A stretch of 64,000 nucleotides of DNA from S012-109 sp964425105 (GTDB lineage Bacteria; Pseudomonadota; Gammaproteobacteria; SZUA-140). The stretch lies in contig CAYRLE010000001.1 of the NCBI GenBank assembly GCA_964425105.1, positions 68,573-132,572 of the forward strand, in the 5' to 3' direction. Under the pieces are notes generated by a model. That model searched no databases. It had not been told where the DNA came from and saw nothing but the letters and a program-made list of their open reading frames with translations. Positions 59,710 to 64,000 of this stretch are shown here, piece by piece; the first letter of the stretch is position 1, and each line of letters opens with the position of its first letter. The position numbers and the translations under genes were made by a program.

Positions 59710-61587
59710 ATGGTGAAGCATCATTCATTACTGCTTCTCGGGAGGGCCTGGATCATCCTCGTGGTCGTCATTGTCGTTCATGGCTGTGCCACCAGCGCGC
59801 CTGAGCGCGATGCCGATGCCGGGGAGGCGGCTGATAACACGTTCCTCGGGGTGTCCGCCAAGCCCGCACAGGTCACGGCCACAGCGGCCGTGGCGGCCCA
59901 GGAGAACAGGGTCGATAGCGACAGCGAAGGGCTGGACCTGATCCTGGCGGCCCGCTATGGCCACGAAAACGTAGTGCGCATCCTACTGGACCGGGGCGCC
60001 GCTATCGACCGCCAGGACGAACTGGGCAACAGCGCCCTGATCGCCGTCGCCGCGGAACCCCATACAGCCATCCTGAAGCTGCTGCTGAAACGGGGCGCCG
60101 ACGTTCACCTCACCACCAATGACGGCACCACGGCCCTGATGAATGCCGCTGCCAGCGGCCATCTGAAGCATGTCAAACTGCTGCTGCGCGCCGGCGCCGA
60201 CCTGGAACGCAGGAATCGCAAGGGAGAAACGGCCCTGGTCTATGCCATCAAGTTCGGCCAGACGGCAGTGCTGGATTATCTGCTGGCACAGGGGGCGGAC
60301 CCCAACCTCTATTCCCAGGATGAACTCAAGGACCACAGCGGGCTGACGCCGCTCATGTATGCCGCGCAATACGGCGTACCCCGGGACGCCGCCCCTGGCA
60401 TAGTGCGCAGCCTGCTGGCCCATGGTGCCGATCCCAAACTGGTGCGCGACAACGGCGATACGGCCCTCACCATGGCCAGTCGCAATGGCTATCGGGCCAT
60501 TGCCCGCCTGCTGCAACAGGCGGGGGCGCGCGATGAAAGCCCCTATGCCTCCCTCAGCGCAGAAGACGCCTTGCTCAAGGCCATCAAGTTGAACGATGTC
60601 GGCAAGGTGCGGGAATTGTTGGAGACTGCGGCCGATCCCAACTACCGCGACACCCTGACCGGCATCACCCCGTTACTGGCGGCAGCCTATTATGGCAATA
60701 CAGCAGTGGTCAGGGCGCTCATCGAGCACGATGCCGAGATCGACAACGTCCCCTGGGGCCTGCGCGAGGAACGCATCAGCGCCTCCAGCGTACCGGTCCA
60801 GGAACGGGACCTGATGCGTGCCGCGGCGCGCGGTGACAGCGCCTTGATCACGGCCATCCGCGAGGAACATGATGCAGTGGCACAGCTGCTGCTGGAGAAG
60901 GGTGCCGATGCCTTGTTGCCCAACCGCCGCGCTGAAACCCCGGGCCTGTTCGCCGCCCGCAAAGGCAATAGCGCGGTCATGCGGGCGCTGCTGACTAGGG
61001 GGCTGGATCCCGATTTGGCGCAGTCCGACCAGCTGCTGGACTATTTTGTCTCCAGTATCGTCAAAAAAGAGAAGCTGCGCGCCCTGCTCATCGAGGCGGC
61101 CGGCAATGGCCATGCCGAGACGACTGCGGTGTTGCTGGAGTCGGGCGCCGACCCCGATGTCCAAGACGAGGAGGGCAGGACGGCCCTGTTCTGGGCGGCC
61201 TCCCAGGGATTCGCGGCTACCGTGAATGTGTTGCTGGAGCACGGGGCAAGCCCCGATATCAAGAACGACCAGGGCATGACGCCCCTGATGACTGCAGCCA
61301 AGAGCGGTCTGCAGCGGGTGGTTTCAGCGCTGCTGGCGCACCAGGCCGCAGTCAATATCCGTGAAGACAGTGAACAGTCCCATGAGAACGAGGGTAGCGG
61401 CATGACGGCCCTGGCCTACGCCGTGCGCGGTGGCCATACCGATATCGTGGGCCTGCTGCTGGAGCAGGGGGCCGATCCCATGGTGCGCAATGCCGACGGC
61501 AGGACGGCGCTGGACATTGCCCGGGACAACGGCTACGCGGATATCGTGCAACTGCTCGACAGGCAGCTTGCCGCTTCGCCGTTTTAA
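59710..61587 (+). CDS. Ankyrin-repeat lipoprotein
   Basis: A 625-residue lipoprotein: signal helix AWIILVVVIVVHGC with the lipidated Cys at 26, then a disordered Ala-rich linker (about 27-75) and about fourteen ankyrin repeats in two blocks (for example LDLILAARYGHENVVRILL, DGTTALMNAAASGHLKHVK, EGRTALFWAASQGFAATVN, MTALAYAVRGGHTDIVGLL). The C-terminus ends IVQLLDRQLAASPF. It should present a protein-binding surface at a membrane; partner unknown. ATG 59710 follows AAGGAGG. Confidence 0.88.
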   Translation: MVKHHSLLLLGRAWIILVVVIVVHGCATSAPERDADAGEAADNTFLGVSAKPAQVTATAAVAAQENRVDSDSEGLDLILAARYGHENVVRILLDRGAAIDRQDELGNSALIAVAAEPHTAILKLLLKRGADVHLTTNDGTTALMNAAASGHLKHVKLLLRAGADLERRNRKGETALVYAIKFGQTAVLDYLLAQGADPNLYSQDELKDHSGLTPLMYAAQYGVPRDAAPGIVRSLLAHGADPKLVRDNGDTALTMASRNGYRAIARLLQQAGARDESPYASLSAEDALLKAIKLNDVGKVRELLETAADPNYRDTLTGITPLLAAAYYGNTAVVRALIEHDAEIDNVPWGLREERISASSVPVQERDLMRAAARGDSALITAIREEHDAVAQLLLEKGADALLPNRRAETPGLFAARKGNSAVMRALLTRGLDPDLAQSDQLLDYFVSSIVKKEKLRALLIEAAGNGHAETTAVLLESGADPDVQDEEGRTALFWAASQGFAATVNVLLEHGASPDIKNDQGMTPLMTAAKSGLQRVVSALLAHQAAVNIREDSEQSHENEGSGMTALAYAVRGGHTDIVGLLLEQGADPMVRNADGRTALDIARDNGYADIVQLLDRQLAASPF

Positions 61588-61608
61588 ACAGCCTGCCGCC
61601 TCGCCGTT

Positions 61609-62469
61609 TTAGCGTTCGCCGACAATGCAGATGGCCTCGTTTTCCATGACGATTTCGCCGCTGTCAGTGGCATAGGCCCGGGCCGCTTCGGTAATTGCCG
61701 CCCAGACTTCGTCGCGGCGTTGTTCGCTCAGCCCGGCGCAGAGGGTGGCAATGGGCGCGCTGATATCGCGGGTGAAAGCGGTGTAGGCCTCGGCTGAGGG
61801 CATGGTGAAACGCACGGGCAGAATCTCGCATTTCACATTGCTGAAGCCCGCCGCCAGAAAGGCCTGCTGCAGGGCCTCCCTGTCCGCCAGGGCAAAGGGG
61901 TTTGGGGTGCCGGGTGGAGGGGGGGCGATATCCAGCAGTTCCCGCACCACGTTCATGGACAGGCTGATGGAGGGCACCTTGTCGGGGGTGGACCACACGG
62001 CCGCCGCCAGGCGCCCGCCGTTGTCGAGGCGTTGCTGGATGTTGCGCAGCGCGAGATCCAGCATGGGAAAGAACATCAGCCCCCAGCGGCAGAGCACGGC
62101 ATCGAAGTGACCCTCCACCTCGTAGAGCAGTTCTCCATCCACCTGCTGAAAGGAGATGTTGTCCAGGCCGGCGGCGCGCGCCCGCTTAGCGGCGATGGCC
62201 AGCATGTCCGCCGCCTGATCCGTGGCCACCACCTCTCCTGAGGGGGCAACAGTGCGGGCCGCCGACAGGGCCGGCTCGCCGATGCCGGTGGCGATGTCCA
62301 GCACCCGCTGTCCCGGCTCCAGTTTCGCCAGTTCGATGAGGCGTTCGCTGACATGGCAGGCACCCTGTTCCAGGGTATCCCACCATTTCTCCCAGCCGGC
62401 GGAGACTGCATTCCAGTCGTCCTGCTGACGCCTCTTGATATCTTCCGGGTTAAAGTCGGCCTCTGTCAT
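61609..62469 (-). CDS. Class I SAM-dependent methyltransferase
   Basis: A 286-residue methyltransferase. The SAM-binding motif I is VLDIATGIGEPAL, motif II VVATDQAADML, then FQQVDGELLYEVEGHFDAV and a FLAAGFSNVKCEILPVRF in the C-terminal half. It belongs near the UbiE/COQ5-like and sarcosine-methyltransferase-like group. Substrate unknown. It is divergent from the solute-binding protein gene. Confidence 0.85.
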   Translation of the reverse strand: MTEADFNPEDIKRRQQDDWNAVSAGWEKWWDTLEQGACHVSERLIELAKLEPGQRVLDIATGIGEPALSAARTVAPSGEVVATDQAADMLAIAAKRARAAGLDNISFQQVDGELLYEVEGHFDAVLCRWGLMFFPMLDLALRNIQQRLDNGGRLAAAVWSTPDKVPSISLSMNVVRELLDIAPPPPGTPNPFALADREALQQAFLAAGFSNVKCEILPVRFTMPSAEAYTAFTRDISAPIATLCAGLSEQRRDEVWAAITEAARAYATDSGEIVMENEAICIVGER

Positions 62470-62568
62470 TTCCTCCTTCCCTCCTTATCGGTCATAATAC
62501 TGGCGGCATCCTGCCATCAGCCAGGAACCTTGCCCTATTAGCCACCACAGGACTGTGCAGATAGATTC

Positions 62569-63864
62569 ATGATAAAGCAAAACGGACTGGCTGCAATGCT
62601 TTTGCTGGGCATTCTGGCCGGCTTCATGACAGGCTGCGACGATGATAGCGGCGCCAACCGCTCCCTGTATACCGAACTGGAGGTCTGGGTGCATTCAGGG
62701 CAGGCTGCGGAGCGGCGCACCCTGCAGGAACAGGTCACTCGCTTCAACAACAGCCAGCAGAAGATCCGTGTCAATGCCGTGATCCTTCCTGAGGGCACTT
62801 ACAATGCCCAGGTCCAGGCTGCGGCGCTGGCAGACGACCTGCCAGACATTCTGGAATTCGATGGCCCTTTCCTTTACAACTATGTGTGGCAGAAAAAGCT
62901 GATCCCTCTGGACAAGCTGATTACCGATGGCACGCTCGACGACCTGCTGCCTTCCATTGTCCATCAGGGAATGTATAAGGGCAGAATATACGCCATCGGC
63001 AGCTATGATTCCGGGCTCGCCCTGTATGCCCGGCGCAGCAGACTGGAAGCTGTGGGGGCGCGCATTCCCCACTCGCCGGATGAGGCCTGGACAGTGGACG
63101 AATTCGATGAGTTACTGGACCGCCTGGCGCAGGACGACGCCGATGGTGCAGTCCTGGATCTGCAACTCAACCAGCGCGGCGAGTGGTATACCTATGCCTT
63201 TTCACCGGCCCTGCAATCGGCCGGTGGCGACCTCATCGAGCGCCCCGGATACCGCCGAGCCAGCGGCGTCCTCAACGGCCCCGCCTCGGTGGCTGCCATG
63301 AGGCGCATCCAGCGCTGGATCAGCAGCGGCCGGGTGGATGGGAATCTGGACGACAATGCCTTCAGCGCCGGGCGGGTGGCGCTCTCCTGGGCCGGACACT
63401 GGGAATATCCCCGTTACCACAAGGCCGCAGGAGATGACCTGATCCTGGTGCCCCTGCCCGATTTCGGCAAGGGGCCGCGCACCGCCCAGGGCTCCTGGGC
63501 CTGGGGGATCACCAGCAACTGTCGCGATGCTCAGGCGGCCATACATTTTCTCGAATTCCTGCTGGGCACCGAAGAGGTCCTGGCCATGGCCAACGCCAAT
63601 GGAGCCGTACCCGGCACCCGCAGCGCCATCGCCCAATCCCCGCTCTATCGCCCGGGCGGTCCGCTGCACCTGCTGGTGGAGCAACTCGATACCATTGCCG
63701 TTCCCCGGCCCCAGACTCCGGCCTATCCCGTCATTACCTCGGCATTCCAGCAGGCCTTCGAGGATATCCGCAACGGCGGCGATGTGCAGGCCGCCCTGGA
63801 CCGGGCCGCGCAGGTCATCGACCGCGATATCGAGGAGAACAGGGGTTATCCACCAGCCAGATAG
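62569..63864 (+). CDS. ABC-transporter sugar-binding lipoprotein (family 1 solute-binding protein)
   Basis: A 431-residue periplasmic lipoprotein: MLLLGILAGFMTGC with the lipidated Cys at 23. The SBP family-1 fold has LEVWVHSGQAAERRTLQEQV, FNNSQQKIRVNAVILPEG, LPDILEFDGPFLYNYVWQK, GRIYAIGSYDSGLALYARRS and SWAGHWEYPR. It resembles MalE/UgpB-type sugar or glycerol-phosphate binders. The permease follows ten bases later, forming an importer. Confidence 0.88.
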   Translation: MIKQNGLAAMLLLGILAGFMTGCDDDSGANRSLYTELEVWVHSGQAAERRTLQEQVTRFNNSQQKIRVNAVILPEGTYNAQVQAAALADDLPDILEFDGPFLYNYVWQKKLIPLDKLITDGTLDDLLPSIVHQGMYKGRIYAIGSYDSGLALYARRSRLEAVGARIPHSPDEAWTVDEFDELLDRLAQDDADGAVLDLQLNQRGEWYTYAFSPALQSAGGDLIERPGYRRASGVLNGPASVAAMRRIQRWISSGRVDGNLDDNAFSAGRVALSWAGHWEYPRYHKAAGDDLILVPLPDFGKGPRTAQGSWAWGITSNCRDAQAAIHFLEFLLGTEEVLAMANANGAVPGTRSAIAQSPLYRPGGPLHLLVEQLDTIAVPRPQTPAYPVITSAFQQAFEDIRNGGDVQAALDRAAQVIDRDIEENRGYPPAR

Positions 63865-63874
63865 GCAATCGCTG

Positions 63875-64000
63875 GTGGCCATGGTCATGACGGCGCCGGC
63901 CATCGTTGGACTGCTGCTGTTCGTGGCCCTGCCTTTTCTGCTGGCCATTGGACTTTCCCTGAGCGACTTCAAGCTGGGTTCCCCCCTGGGGCCACGCTTT
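63875..64000 (+). CDS. ABC sugar transporter permease, partial
   Basis: The first 42 residues of a permease, cut by the window end. It begins with GTG 63875 (or ATG 63881) and reads VAMVMTAPAIVGLLLFVALP, then FLLAIGLSLSDFKLGSPLG, the first helix and loop of MalF/UgpA-type permeases. Confidence 0.7.
   Translation, partial: MAMVMTAPAIVGLLLFVALPFLLAIGLSLSDFKLGSPLGPRF

Noticed and set aside
1..64000. CRISPR arrays, tRNA or rRNA genes, insertion sequences
   Set aside because: No regularly spaced repeats, no cloverleaf-type T-arm sequences and no transposase-like proteins were found by eye.

Overview
The window reads as a chromosomal stretch of a free-living gammaproteobacterium. It has high G+C content, dense gene packing, a fabA-fabB pair (anaerobic unsaturated fatty acid synthesis), ubiB, endonuclease III, bipA/typA, csrA, bolA, hsp20-cbpA-cbpM, and abundant c-di-GMP and two-component machinery. 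A PEP-CTERM exported protein, two DUF1631 proteins, a FliK/FhlB pair and AttH-type ABC genes fit environmental, Chromatiales-like or sulfur-oxidiser-like lineages; that placement is inference. I see no rRNA, tRNA, CRISPR array, prophage or insertion sequence. A run of 100 N (34372-34471) marks an assembly join.

Layout. 1-6030 (+): the end of ubiB, an EamA permease, an alpha/beta hydrolase, a coiled-coil protein, a CopD-like membrane protein, then a GAF-SpoIIE phosphatase translationally coupled to an ABC-2 exporter. 6063-10192: mostly minus-strand DnaJ-like, lysine-tailed secreted, thioredoxin-TPR and Nth genes, with a macrodomain protein on plus. 10327-13272 (+): DUF503, HAD phosphatase, Nudix, CBS and isoprenylcysteine methyltransferase-like genes. 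13316-17688 (-): an AttH lipoprotein with its FtsX-type permease and LolD-type ATPase. 17922-23201 (+): a large GAF/PAS/GGDEF/EAL protein, a small Cys protein and a PEP-CTERM protein behind a sigma54-like promoter. 23259-25676 (-): DUF1631. 25888-33706 (+): rtcA-polX, small proteins, a quinone oxidoreductase, DUF1992, a MORN/C13-peptidase lipoprotein, a monooxygenase and an iron alcohol dehydrogenase.

33776-40026 holds two solitary ParA ATPases flanking a minus-strand FhlB-FliK pair, plus trmO and a dienelactone hydrolase. 40159-46226 is a long minus-strand block. Read 5' to 3' it runs: membrane protein, hsp20 (sigma32-like promoter), cbpA, cbpM, BamE-like lipoprotein, sensor kinase, NarL-type regulator, csrA, DUF6763-like. 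Copies of a NarL-like heptamer repeat lie before the regulator gene and before csrA, suggesting that the kinase/regulator pair controls itself and csrA. 46333-49888 carries bolA, a hypothetical gene, a second DUF1631 gene and a PilZ gene.

50134-55096 holds a small exported protein, the NAD-salvage pair pncA-pncB, a 62-residue protein with a convincing histone fold (52783-52971, the most striking gene here), then fabA-fabB. The rest is typA (-), DUF2007, a YadGH-type ABC exporter, an ankyrin lipoprotein, a methyltransferase (-) and the start of a sugar ABC importer that runs off the end. A dispersed inverted repeat built on GATGAGTAATGCG sits at 55166-55245 and 57554-57628.
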